A stretch of DNA of 64,000 bases, taken from NCBI RefSeq assembly GCF_024713975.1, contig NC_091112.1, positions 410,001-474,000 on the forward strand, written 5' to 3'. The position numbers and the translations under genes are program-made. This DNA is from Paralichthys olivaceus. Lineage: Eukaryota; Chordata; Actinopteri; Pleuronectiformes; Paralichthyidae. Positions 41,048 through 62,330 of this stretch are shown piece by piece. The notes beneath the pieces are model-generated. The model was given only the letters and a program-made list of their open reading frames with translations, did not search any database and was not told where the DNA came from. Every line of letters starts with the position of its first letter. The first letter of the stretch is position 1.

Positions 41048-41455
41048 TAATGATTATATCAATTATTGTCAGATGTGTTATTGCTGCTAGTTCAGGAGGC
41101 GTTACTCAACATTCCAATGATTATGTACGAGTTTTCAAAGCATCCAAAATCTAAACAGAACATAACGCACAGAAACTGATCCACTGAAAGTTTGGTCCAA
41201 AAGAAAAAAAGAAAAAAGAAAAAATGGTAAACGTATAAATGTCACAAAACTCTGATGAAATAAAAAGTGATGAATGTGTTAATGAGCCACACTGGGGGGG
41301 GGGGGGGGCAGTCTTTTATTATTGATAGTTTATGACTGAAACGTGTAATTCTGATGTTTTAGTTGGTGGATTTAATGTAAAATAAAATAAAATACTTAAT
41401 GAAAAGTTTTTAGGGTGCATGTGTATATTTGGTTTCAATACTCCTTTTGGCCGCT
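41048..41455. other. Spacer between the alanine-rich array and RING1, no gene
   Basis: Unique sequence with a poly(G) run at about 41293-41308. No coding signal. Confidence 0.5.
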
Positions 41456-41484
41456 GTTGGCGCTGTGTGGCTGCTGAGCAGCAG

Positions 41485-41751
41485 GAGTTGTTACTTCCGG
41501 TGAGAAGAAGAAGAAGATGGCTAACGTTAGCTAGCCTCGGGCTCAGAAAATGTCGCGCTCTCGGTGTGTGATCGTGTTTTTCTCCTCAGAGTGACACTGA
41601 AGCTGGACGGAGACGCCCCCCGGCGGCGGACAGGAGCCGCTGTGTGTAGTTGTGTTGCGTCTTTGCGGAGTTGTCAGGCGGTTGTTGTGTGTTCGTGTAG
41701 CGGGAGGAGGTCGCGTCTCCTCCGGTCAGCTGTCCATCACTTCCCCGTCAG
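41485..41751 (+). promoter_or_regulatory. RING1 promoter region and non-coding first exon
   Basis: GC-rich and TATA-less, with an ETS-type ACTTCCGG (about 41493). A 5' untranslated exon ends at 41751 before GTGAGA. If transcription starts upstream of 41517, the leader carries a tiny upstream frame (ATG GCT AAC GTT AGC TAG, 41517-41534). Confidence 0.5.
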
Positions 41752-41817
41752 GTGAGAGATTCAAACACGAAGAAGATCCACGAAGAAGATCCACGATCAC
41801 TGAGGTCCACCTGCTTT

Positions 41818-41820
<3 letters not shown>

Positions 41821-41873
<53 letters not shown>

Positions 41874-41955
41874 TCTCTCACACTCTCACACTCACACACA
41901 CACACTCTCACACACTCACACACACACTCTCACACACACACACACACACACACAG
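41821..41955. repeat. (CA)n microsatellite in RING1 intron 1
   Basis: Continuous CA then CA/CT mixtures; the His/Thr frame here is a shadow. Confidence 0.95.
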
Positions 41956-42367
41956 GAGGGAAACATCAGGTCACTGCTGGAGATAAAAAGACAAAGAAAA
42001 AAAAGACACAATTACTGAGAGTAGACTAAAACAATCTGAGTCATAAAAGTAATTTCGTCATTTTATAAGAATGAATAAATGTTAAGAGGAATAAAAGTTA
42101 CAATTCTATGAGAAAAAAGTCGTTAATGAAAATAAATTAGGAGGAAAAAACCCATTTGATTTGTAATTTCACAACAGTCATACCACATCATACGAAATAG
42201 ACTCACAAAGAAAACAACAGAAGAACGACTGAAACTGACACAACTACTGAGGAGATGTTAAAGCTGTGAAAGAGAAGTGAGAATCCTGACCTGAGTCACG
42301 TGGAGTTTCACTGAAGCTGATCGTTGTGTGAAGTTTAACAGTTTGTGATTTTCTCTCTGCAGCAGTG

Positions 42368-45301
42368 ATGGCAGCTCCCGTCAACGTCCAGACTCCCAGT
42401 AAAACCTGGGAGCTGAGCCTGTACGAGCTGCACAGGAGCCCGCAGGTATCAGGAGTATTCTGTTTTCAAAATGTGACATCAAATGTTCACAATAAGATTT
42501 AAAAGGTTTTAATAAAGGAGTGACGATCTAAGAAGCAGTAGATTAGTTAGAACACTGCGGTGTGAAAAGATTACAGAATAGTGTGAAGAGTCCTGATGGT
42601 AGAGCGGTCATCCTCCAACCAGAAGGTCGGCGGTTCAATCCCAGTCTTATTCCTTTGCATGCCAAAGTGTCCTCGGGCAAGATACTGAACCCCATAGAAA
42701 TACAAACGCAGAGCGTTGTCTGTGTGTGTGTCCAGGAGGCGATCATGGACGGGACAGAGGTGGCGGTGTCTCCTCGCTCTCTGCACAGCGAGCTGATGTG
42801 TCCCATCTGTCTGGACATGCTGAAGAACACCATGACCACCAAAGAGTGTCTGCATCGCTTCTGCTCCGACTGCATCGTGACGGCACTGCGATCAGGGTGA
42901 GAGCTCCCCAGGCTCTGTCTGTCTGGATCAATCTGTTGTTATGGCAACAAAAGGTCACGGCTTATCGGTCCAAATTATTCCTATGCAGTATTCATGAGTA
43001 GTACAATGTCCGTGTGGTGTGTAGCGTACTACATGACTCATGAGTGAGACCTCTGCTGTGAAAGTAAAATACTCAACAACTTGAACAACAACAGGATGTT
43101 CTCTTCAATTCTGGGTCAACGTGACCCCGAAGTTAACTTTGAAAACAGAACTCGTGTAACCGAGTTCACTGTGACCTTAAGAGGTTACGTGAAAATATCC
43201 ATATAACCACACGAGTATCTGTTGATTCTTGCATTATTGCGCTACAGTCTCAAACTTCCTCCCTCCTCAGGAACAAAGAGTGTCCGACCTGCAGGAAGAA
43301 GCTGGTTTCCAGACGTTCGCTGCGTCGAGACTCAAATTTCGATGCACTGATCTCGAAGATCTACCCGAGCCGTGAAGAGTACGAGGCCCACCAGCGACGA
43401 GTCCTGGACCGACTCAACCGTCTGCACAACAAGGAGGCGCTGAGCTCCAGCATCGAGGAGGGGCTCCGCCAGCAGGCCCGCTACAGGTCCGAGAGGTGGG
43501 GGACGGACAGGGAGACAACAGGAGGTCGATCACAGCGGTTCAGTATCTGCCTGTGAGAGATTATCTGTCAGAGCAGAGTCACAGAAACAACTTCATAATA
43601 AGAAGAAACTTTATTTCTGTAGCGCCGTTCAAAACCAAAGTCGTAAAGTGCTTCACAAAATAAAAGTGCAAAGATAGAAAATTGTAAAAACGCCAGATTA
43701 TACTCTTATTATCTATTTATCAGACAAACGGGTCATTCTTGTTGTGTAACCTCACCGTCGCCCCCTGCAGGAACCACCGGGTGAAGAAGCCGACTCAGGA
43801 AAGTGACAACACCACTTTCAGCGGGGGGGAGGATAATGGTGATGCCCGCTCTCACCTTTCCCACGACTCCGCCCCCTCACACACACCTCACCCCTGCGGT
43901 CAGACACCCTCAGAGGCGGGGCCGAGCCGCAAGAGGCCGCGGGCGTCGGACGATGGCTCGGGCCCCGAGGCCGACAGTGGGAGCCCAACGCCTCCTCTGA
44001 GACGCCACAAAGAGGGGGTGGCCTCAGAGATCGAGCTGGTATTCAGACCCCACCCACAGCTGGTCCACGCCCACGACTATAACCAGACCAGGTGTGTGTG
44101 TGTGTGCGTGCGTGTGCGTGCGTGCGTGTGCACATGTGAGAGAGAGAGAACCATCTGTCCTTCTCTCTGATTGGATCTCTCTCTTCTCTCCCCCGCATTC
44201 CACCCATCTCTCCTTTCCTCCCCCCTTCCTTTTCTTTCCTCACCCCAACCGGTCGAGGCAGATGACCGCCCACATTGAGCCTGGTTCTTCCAGAGGTGTC
44301 TCCCTGTTAATGAGGGAGTTTTTCCTCCACAGTCGCCTGTGCTTGCTCATTGTGGGAACTGTTGGGTTTCTCTATGTTAATATTGTTTTAAGATCTTGAC
44401 CTTTAAATGTAAAGTTCCTTGAGATAATGTAAATTATGAATTGGCGCTATATAAATAAAATTGAATTGAATTGAATCTTCTTTCGGTGCAGATTTGTGAA
44501 GACGACAGCGAACGCCACGGTGGACCACCTGTCCAAGTACCTGGCTCTGCGCATCGCTCTGGAGGACAGACGGACCAACAGGGAGGTGGAGGATGGAGGG
44601 AGGGAGGAGGGTGGAGGGGTAGAGGAGAGAGAAGCAGCGGGAGGAGGAGCAGCGGGCGGAGGAGCAGCGGGAGGAGGAGCAGCGGGCGGAGGAGCAGTGG
44701 TTGGCGGTGGCGAAGGCTCTAGCCTGGGCAGCGTCAGTGAGAAACAGTACACCATCTACATCATGACCAGAGGAGGACAGTTCTCTGTGAGTAACAATGA
44801 GACAAACTTTGTTGGTTTGATTTAAATAAACTTTAACAGATGGAAGATTCTCCAGGAAATGACATCACAGGGAGAAACTAGAGGGCCGGATTAGTGGCAG
44901 CATGTTCTGATTTGTCGTGTCACTGATTTATATTAAGACCAAAACATGTTGACTACATAATAAAAGAAGAGCATCTCTTATTCTGCCACTGAATGAACCC
45001 TGCCAGCTAACTAACTAGCTGACTAACCAGCTAACTAACTAGCTGACTAACCAGCTAACTAACTAGCTGACTGACAAAGAAACTGGAAACATAACCTGAG
45101 GTAAAGGAACCAACCTGCAGAGGTCAAATGTTAAAACTTCTTTCTCTCAAGACGCTGAACGGATCTCTGACTCTGGAGTTGGTCAACGAGAAGTTCTGGA
45201 AGGTCAGGAAGCCGCTGGAGCTTTACTACGCCCCCACCAAGGACCAGCAGCCGGCGCCACCCGCCCAGCAGAAGACTCCACCTCCTCAGAGAGAGGGATG
45301 A
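42368..45301 (+). CDS. ring1: E3 ubiquitin-protein ligase RING1 (Polycomb PRC1 subunit)
   Basis: RING1 is a catalytic E3 of Polycomb repressive complex 1 and monoubiquitinates histone H2A in the nucleus. Coding exons: 42368-42445, 42736-42896, 43271-43495, 43771-44091, 44492-44786, 45152-45301. The total is 1230 nt, or 409 residues, in frame throughout. Residues about 1-26 ([14 protein letters not shown]) precede the C3HC4 RING finger [20 protein letters not shown] with [20 protein letters not shown] and CRKKL. All zinc ligands are present. A Pro/Ser-rich middle with a KRPR basic patch follows. The C-terminal RAWUL domain starts at [10 protein letters not shown], includes [20 protein letters not shown] and [10 protein letters not shown], and ends [21 protein letters not shown] Gly/Ala repeat (15-bp units, 44640-44700) interrupts the RAWUL loop, where mammalian RING1 also has a Gly-rich stretch. 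Assignment to RING1 rather than RNF2 rests on that Gly-rich loop and on the RPS18/VPS52 neighbours. Confidence 0.95.
42592..42702 (+). mobile_element. Truncated tRNA-derived SINE immediately upstream of RING1 exon 3
   Basis: gtagagcggtcatcctccaa, then cggcggttcaatcccagtct and catgccaaagtgtcctcggg, match the head of the SINE in the alanine-rich genes. It ends about 33 bp before the acceptor at 42735. Confidence 0.7.
43590..43672. repeat. Fish retroelement tail fragment in a RING1 intron
   Basis: actttatttctgtagcgccg followed by ttcaaaaccaaagtcgtaaa and gtgcttcacaaaataaaa, a common fish dispersed-repeat tail (recalled family resemblance). Confidence 0.4.
44225..44478 (+). mobile_element. 3' end of an L2-like LINE in a RING1 intron
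   Basis: It starts near accccaaccggtcgaggcag, contains a tgagggagtttttcctccac block and ends with ggcgctatataaataaaatt followed by (gaatt)n. This is a 3' tail seen with fish LINEs of the type whose reverse-transcriptase piece is at 17430-17515. The tail stops about 13 bp before the acceptor of RING1 exon 6. Confidence 0.55.
44638..44702 (+). repeat. 15-bp coding repeat in RING1
   Basis: Four units of gcagcgggaggagga (or gcgggcggagga) encode AAGGG repeats inside exon 44492-44786. Length differences of one unit would stay in frame. Confidence 0.85.
45005..45076. repeat. 24-bp tandem repeat in the last RING1 intron
   Basis: ctaactaactagctgactaa plus ccag repeated about three times. Confidence 0.8.
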
Positions 45302-45843
45302 GGAAGACGAGTGCGCTGCTCTCTCCGTCTCCTCCACTTCTCCTCACACACGTCTTCTGTTTGAGGATGGAAGGTCAGCAGCTGCCATTTTCACATCGTT
45401 GGCGTCTGTTTTAATTTTTTCTCCTGACGTTAACTCTGCTTTGATTTAATCTGTAAAACTGAATCTTAAGATTGAAAGAAAATCAAACCACTCAACATCA
45501 GCTGGTGATTTAAACTCTGGTCGTTGGTCGTGGAGTTCCTGTTTTTATCTTATTACTTACAAATTAACAAACGCACAAATGTAAAGGTTTTTTCCGTACG
45601 GTGCCAAACAAGTTTCAGTTCTCCGACTCTTCTTACGAGTATTTATTTGTGTCACAACAACGTAAGTAAAAATAGCTTCTCATTATGTAGACATGCTCTT
45701 TTAAATTCTACTTTCATTTTCTGTCAGGAGGAAAAAAAAATCTTGCTAAAAGAAAAAGAACCTGAATGTGAGAAAGTGTTTGTGAAGATCGAGTTTTAGA
45801 TTTTCACACAACATGAGCTGGTTCTAAACATTGTTTTAATAAT

Positions 45844-45849
45844 AATAAA
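45844..45849 (+). terminator. RING1 proximal poly(A) signal; a distal one at 46979-46984
   Basis: AATAAA about 540 bp after the stop. A second AATAAA at 46979-46984 would give a 3' UTR of about 1.7 kb. I see no other gene between 45302 and 47360, so the whole stretch is probably RING1 3' UTR and spacer. Confidence 0.5.
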
Positions 45850-47361
45850 AAGTCATGTTGAGTTCTGACAGAATCGATCTGTGTAGTTACGTTTCTAAAT
45901 GAAAGGACTGCAGCTCGTAGTTGGTGTTAGTTTAGTTTGATCAGCTTTAAACAGTGTGAACCAAAGTGATCATGGTTTTATTTCACTCCACTCTGGAACA
46001 TGTTTTCTCCACAGACTGTAAATTAGATCGTCCACCAACAGTCTCCTCATGAAACCACATTTAAAGTCCCTTGATCCGGACACTCACAAACATCAGTCCA
46101 CTAAATATGTTGTTTTCATGAGGATCCACAAATTATTCTCTGAGAAAATCATTGAATGTTAAAGACAAAAGCTTCTGTGTGACCTCTTTAGAGAAGTAGT
46201 AAAGATGGACACTAACACGAACCATCTCTGACCGACCTTTATTTAACTCCACTTTGATTCTAGATGATTCTGATCCAGATGCTTTCAGGATCTTAATTTA
46301 CAGCCTGTGGTTCTGACGACGTTTCTTTAATCCACACACTCGTGGCTGCGACTCTTCAAACCAGCTGTGTGGGTCAGGTTGTCCTGACGACGTCTGGTTT
46401 AATGAGCTTGTTTTGTGGTTCAGGTGAATCTGATCATGATCCTCTCAGCTGATCGTTCGAACTGTCAGAGAGATGGTTTCTATTTAAAGATCAGTCCTCA
46501 GGTATTTATCAGCAGGATATTAGTCCACGATCTTTTTATGAGTATGAGACACTTAGAAGGAAAAATTCTGAGATATTACGAGAAGAAAGTCACAATATTT
46601 CTGAAATGACTCTTTATGAACTTTATGATTTTTTTCTTAGACATGGCCCCGGCACTCTGTCGTACCTTTTAATAACTGATGTAATGTTTTCATGTCCTTT
46701 AGAAAACCTCTGCCTTTAACTTTGCTGCCGTTTTATTGAACTCTGATATTAAGATGTAGCTGTGACACTTCACCTGCTGCTGTTTCCTTTTAAAACCATG
46801 TCTGTTCAAAAGCCATAAACCTTTTTAAGGTTCATTGACCTGACGCCTCCTCTGTCTTTACGCACTTTATATTTCCTGCAGTCATTTTCCCACCGCACCT
46901 GTTTTTATGGAATATTTGTATATTAAGAAAAAGTGAACTCTTGAACGCTGTTCCATCACTAAATACTGTCCGCAAAACAATAAACTGATTTACTGATCAG
47001 ATGTTTGGTGTAAATGTGGCTGATTTAAAATCAGTTGTGAGGAACCTTCAGTAACTCGTTGAAGTGTTTGTCTCTGCTGCTCTTTGATTTGTGCCGCTGA
47101 GGCCGGAGATGAGGTGATATACATATTTAGATCAAAGTGATGGAGACACGTGATCTTTGAGCCTCGAGGTTCCTTTGTTGTTTTACTTTAACACGCTGAG
47201 CCGAGGAATATTTTATTGTGATGCAACATAACGGAGCCAGAAAACAGCAGCTTTTTGAAACAAACCATCAGTTGACTTTTCTTTGTCACGTAGTCATGAT
47301 GGAAGTCACGTCAGGTTCACGAACAAACACAACTCAGGACACGTTCTGTGAACGGTGGCTT

Positions 47362-47367
47362 TTTATT
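47362..47367 (-). terminator. RPS18 poly(A) signal
   Basis: AATAAA on the minus strand, about 24 bp past the RPS18 stop, giving the very short 3' UTR usual for ribosomal protein genes. Confidence 0.8.
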
Positions 47368-47390
47368 CAAACAAGGGGAAGCTGGAGACT

Positions 47391-50142
<2,752 letters not shown>

Positions 50143-50415
50143 CTTGAAGCAGGTTCCGTGCGAAGAGGAAGTGGCTCCAGTCCCGCGAGAGTTTCACCCT
50201 GCGCGAGCGGAAGTGAGTCCGTCGCTTTTAATGTGTCCGACCAGAGTTCAGAAATAGAATAGAAACGTTTTTGTGTTGAGGCGAAAAAACTACAGGCGAC
50301 AAACCCGCCGGTGTCACAGTGTTCATGGTCCGTGAGGCTGAACCGCTCGTCAGAACCACAGACCTCAGATCGGGTGGAAGCTCGTCGGGACTTGATTTGT
50401 CTGTTTCAGTTCGTG
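50143..50415. promoter_or_regulatory. Bidirectional RPS18/VPS52 promoter
   Basis: The RPS18 start codon (minus) and the VPS52 start codon (plus) are 273 bp apart. Between them lie the 5' TOP-like start of RPS18 (about 50170), CpG-rich sequence and an ETS-like GCGGAAGTGA (about 50207). There is no TATA box. The same head-to-head pair exists in mammals. Confidence 0.75.
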
Positions 50416-57736
<7,321 letters not shown>

Positions 57737-58030
57737 CGACCGGTAAAACATCTGGATTCCCCCTGGTTCTCTCCTCTTTCCGCTAAAGACCACGAGGCTC
57801 CTTTCTCACTTACATCACTGTTGCCATGGTTACGCCTGGTGGAGTGTTTCCTCTCAAAGTTAAATCTACTGACGAGAAGTAAAGCCACAAAAACAGACTT
57901 TTATTCTGAAACACTGAACAGACACTTCATATTTATTGTTTAAGAATGTGACTTCCTGTGTTCGTCTCCTCTCTCCAGTGAAGTTTGTACATCTGTGACA
58001 GGTGTTTGATCACATGACCTTTTCTTGACC

Positions 58031-58036
58031 ATTAAA
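58031..58036 (+). terminator. VPS52 poly(A) signal
   Basis: ATTAAA about 295 bp past the stop codon; the first acceptable signal. Confidence 0.5.
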
Positions 58037-58262
58037 GAACGAAGCTGAAGATTTTCTACGTTTTCTTCTGTTGACCTCCATCATCGAGGAATCAGCTGAT
58101 TATTTTATTATTTGTCAGAGAAGATGTTTAGATGTTAAAAGACTTTGTAAACAGAGTGAAGGTTTAAACTATGTTAATTAATTATTTACATTTAAACAAG
58201 ACAATAACAATTCACACTTGAATAAACAGGTTCCTGTTTCTTAGACTTTCATTCATCAAACA

Positions 58263-58268
58263 TTTATT
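58263..58268 (-). terminator. Poly(A) signal of the minus-strand Ig gene
   Basis: AATAAA on the minus strand about 115 bp past the stop at 58382-58384. VPS52 and this gene converge here with only about 230 bp between their signals. Confidence 0.55.
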
Positions 58269-58381
58269 CACGTTAAACCCGTCGACTCAGTGTCAGTCTT
58301 AAAACGACTGATTTGAAAAAACGCTCAAGTTAAATTTACAGAATAAACACAAGACGACAAACGACCTCACGCGTCGACGCC

Positions 58382-61300
58382 TCAGAACAGACGAGGGATC
58401 TGGAAACTGGTGACGAGACCGAAACACAGAAGAAGAAGTGAACAGCTGCTTTTGATGGCGTCACCTGGAAGAACAGCAGATATTTGTTTCGTGACAAACT
58501 CTTCACGTGATCTTTTCAAACCACAAATAAATGTTGCTGAGGTTTGATATTTTACAGTTTATTCATAAACCCTCGTATAAGTAACTGTAAGTTAAGGAAA
58601 CACAAATACAACTAAAGACATGAATACAATGAGCTCTGGTCCTCGGGCCGTCACAAGTCTTTTTAATTTCTCACCTGATATTTCACTTTTCATTTCGTCG
58701 TGGACTCGGACTCTGGTGCAGGCTCCTGTGGAACAGACGAGTGACGTCGGTTACACGATGAAAACACTCGAACCACGCGACACAAACAAGACGAATCAAC
58801 AAAGGTTTGACTTTTCAAATCCTCTGATTCTTTCTCCAGGTGTCGGAGCAGCAAGAAACGGTTTGATCTCAGGAGAAGCTGCAGACGAGTGTCACATGTT
58901 ACTGATGAACTTTCTATCATGATTCACTTTTATAGATTCAGACACAGATTCAGTCTTTTGTTGTTTGTGTGAAAAAGTTTCTTCTAGTTTCCAGAACTCA
59001 GAAACATGAAAATAAAAAAGCTTGTGAAGCTGGAACCTGAGGGTTTTTGTTCGTTGGCTCAATAATGAAAATATTTGCTGAGTGATGCATGAGAGAAGTG
59101 ATGACGTCAGGCGCCGCTCACCCTGCACGGCGAGCTGCACGGTGCTGATGGAGAGGCCGTGCCCGTCCAGGACTTTGTACGTTCCCTCGTCTGAGCGCCG
59201 CAGGTTCTTCACCGTCAGCTGCTCCTTCAGCGGATCTTTCTCCAGACGCAGACTGTTCTCGTCGCCCTTCATCCACAGCTCCGACCACTCCGAGCTGTTC
59301 CTGAGGAGCAAAGATCAGACCGTCAGTCACTGTTTAAAGTCTGCAGAGCGCCCCCTGGAGGCTGCACCAAGAGAGAAGAGGCAGGTTCACATGACATGGA
59401 CAGAATGAAAGTATATTAAACACATATTTATATATATACATTTTATATCCCAGAATTTCTGCATCAAAGTTTTCTGGATTTTAACAATTTTTCTTTTTCC
59501 TCTTTAATAAAAACAAAATGTCTGTTGGACGGAAGCCGACCTGCCCTGGAAGACGACTCTCGCTGAGTGACTGCTCTGAAGATCCAGAACCAGGTCCTCG
59601 CCTGGACACCGAACCTGATGGGATTTATGGTCTGAAAACACAGATGTCGTAGCTCGGTCAGTGACTGAGAATAAACCCACAACACATTTAACACACTACA
59701 CATTTAACACACAACACATTTAACACACTACAGATTTAACACACAACACATTTAACACACAACACATTTAACACACAACACATTTAACACACAACAGCAG
59801 CTACATGTTCATTATCCTGGCGTAGGTTCGGTGTTTTATTTTTCATAAAGAAATTTAGTTTTATTCTTATTTGTGATTGAAAGATTAAGTGTCATGTTGT
59901 TAAAACAAGATTTTAAATGAAAATGAGTCAAATGACATAAAACAAATACAGAAAACAAACTAAACCACAGAAAAAAAAGAAAAAGTTCATCACACAGTCT
60001 CCTCGTGAAACCACATTTAAATTTACCAGATTTTCTTTGGATCAAATCACACGCACTCATTTTTATCATTTTATTTCCAAATGTCATAAAAAGAGATTTT
60101 TTTAAAATCACTGGATCTGCACCAGAATTGAATCAGTTGTTTGTCATGTGATGTCCGACGCCTCCACAAAGTTTCCTGGGAATCGGTTCAGCCGTTTCTG
60201 AGTGATCCTGTTCACAATGGGACGAAGAGAAGTTCCGAACTCACCGAACACAGACAGTTTCACGCCCTGAATGAAGACCCGGGTTTTCTTCGACCTTTCT
60301 CCGTCCACCACCATGAAGCTCTCGTATCGTCCAGTGTCTCCGAGCTGAACGTCGCTGATGACCAGCGAACAATCCCCCGACACGAGCTTCTCCTCGGGAA
60401 CCTCCACCCGTCCCCCGTACCCCTCCGCCTGCCACCTCTGCGCCCCCAGCTGCTCGAACACAGCGGCAGAGGCGGTGGTCTGCCACTGGACGTGGCAGGA
60501 GGCCAGAGCCCCGAGGCGGGGCCTCCAGCTGCAGGGGAGGACGGCCTGCTCCCCCACCGTGTAGGTGACGGACAGGAAGTTGGTGGACAAGGAAGAGGAG
60601 TCTGAAAGAAGAGACGCACGGAAACATTCACTCGACCACCAAGAACAAAGACCCCTGGTGGTGTTTAGGTGCAGTTACACTGCAGCTCACTGTCAATCAC
60701 AGACTCACCGACCAAACTGACGACCAGGAAACCGAGAAGTTTCACCAACAACCTGAAACAACAACGAGAAGGTTCAATCACAGGAAACGTGCGACTTCAT
60801 CAGAGTAAAAAAACCGAATCAGAACAATTTAAAATTCTCTTATTTAATTAGAACTCTTCTATACTTTTCTTTATTTTCCCAAATTATCAAACACTCGAAG
60901 CTGAACGAGCTAAAAAAAAAGAATTAGTCGCAGTTACAACGTGACATCGGACGATCTGATGCATAAAATATATTGAATAAAATCTGATTATTAATGTTCT
61001 TTTATTTCTGAATGAATCTCTTGTGTGTTGAAATGTCAAAGGTTTTCAGAATTTATTGAATAATTAATCAGTTAATTAGAAAATAATTAATCAGTTAATT
61101 AGAAAATAATCATCAGATGAATTTACAAGATGAAAGTGTCCGAGGTTATAAAACATTTTTGTCAGAGTATAAGTTCCCACATGCAACAGAGTGTAATGAC
61201 GTAAAATACTTGAAGTAGTTGAGTACATGTACTTTTACTTTCCACCTGTGGTGAACGTGAAACTTTGTCAGAAACGAAATTAACGAAGTTAAGTTTCGTT

Positions 61301-61611
61301 TCTTTTCTTCTGGTGATTGAGGGGCGCTGTTTCCCCTGCTGCTCCGATATACATATATAATATCACAATATAAAAACAATATAAATACGATATAAATACA
61401 CTGCAAATACAATATAACTACAATGCAAATACAATATAAATACAATGCAAATACAATATAAGTACACTGACATATAAACATAACAAAACATGGACAGGAT
61501 CTATGAAACGAGACAATATCAGAATATATCGAATCCAAATGAAACAGTTTAAAAACATATGAATCAAAGTAGATCGCTTCAGAATAAAAGTAGAGTTTGT
61601 GACCTGGTCAT
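58382..61611 (-). CDS. Two-domain immunoglobulin-superfamily surface protein, not assigned to a named gene
   Basis: Coding exons in transcription order: 61604-61611, 60709-60752, 60245-60601, 59541-59631, 59122-59300, 58675-58725, 58382-58464. The total is 813 nt, or 270 residues, in frame throughout. The signal peptide is MTRLLVKLLGFLVVSLV. Domain 1 is V-like (GEQAVLPCSW, CHVQWQ, GDCSLVISDVQLGDTGRYES) on one exon. Domain 2 is split over two exons (RCPGEDLVLDLQSSHSARVV, then LWMKGDENSLRLEKDPLKEQ and LRRSDEGTYKVLDG). A short stalk exon follows, then a last exon ending in a hydrophobic LLLLCFGLVTSF and IPRLF. That end fits a GPI signal or a very short-tailed membrane anchor. Both domains keep the DxGxY motif but have no Cys where the F-strand Cys should be, so the usual B-F disulfide is absent. 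Domain organisation recalls the CD2/SLAM and other leukocyte Ig families. I cannot name an orthologue. Confidence 0.75.
59683..59796. repeat. Short acacatttaac tandem repeat in an Ig-gene intron
   Basis: Variants of aacacacaacacattt repeated about seven times between the two Ig domains' exons. Confidence 0.85.
61340..61475. repeat. AT-rich tandem repeat in intron 1 of the minus-strand Ig gene
   Basis: Units like aatacaatataaatacaatg repeat irregularly; low complexity, no coding signal. Confidence 0.7.
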
Positions 61612-61635
61612 GGTGTCAGGTTTAGTCTGTCCTCT

Positions 61636-61690
61636 TCCTCTGGATCTGGATCAGGATCTGGATCTGGTTCTGGATCTGGTTCAGATCGTT
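61636..61690. repeat. GGATCT hexamer repeat near the start of the minus-strand Ig gene
   Basis: tctggatctggatcaggatc and similar, just upstream of the start codon at 61609-61611, so probably in its leader or proximal promoter. Confidence 0.75.
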
Positions 61691-62022
61691 GACCATCAAG
61701 TGAGAGTCCGTTGACAACCACTTCCTCTTTGCATTTCAAAACAAAAGTCCCGTGTTGCGTAACCAGTGTCTGAGCTGCAGGTTGAAACTGTTCAAAAAAC
61801 AAGAAGAAAGAAGGAAGAAGCGGAGACAGCTGTTGTCTTTGTCTCCTGATGTTTTGTGAGTCTCATCTTTCACCTGACAACTGTCCACAGAGTCACAACA
61901 TGCTTTTATTCTGAAGGACCTGTTGTGTTTATAACACAAGTGACTTGACAGGTTTCTGCAGAAACGAAAGTTTGTGTTCATGATGAACGAGAAGTTTGTT
62001 TTAGTGGAAACAACATATGGCG

Positions 62023-62108
62023 AACACACACACAGACACACACACACACACACAGACACACACACACACAGTCACACACACACACACACACAGTCACACA
62101 CACACACA

Positions 62109-62156
<48 letters not shown>

Positions 62157-62168
62157 CTCTCTCTCTCT
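62023..62168. repeat. (CA)n microsatellite upstream of the plus-strand Ig gene
   Basis: CA repeats with scattered cagaca/cagtca interruptions, then (CT)n. It ends about 70 bp before the start codon at 62236. Confidence 0.95.
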
Positions 62169-62235
62169 CCTGCACGTTGAAGTGAAGTCATAATTGAACT
62201 GTGCATGAAGAATTCCTCCAGTGTGAGTTTCAGTC

Positions 62236-62292
62236 ATGGCAGCTCTCTCATGGGTCCTCTCTCTCCTCTGTTAGTATCCATGCATATACATG

Positions 62293-62330
<38 letters not shown>

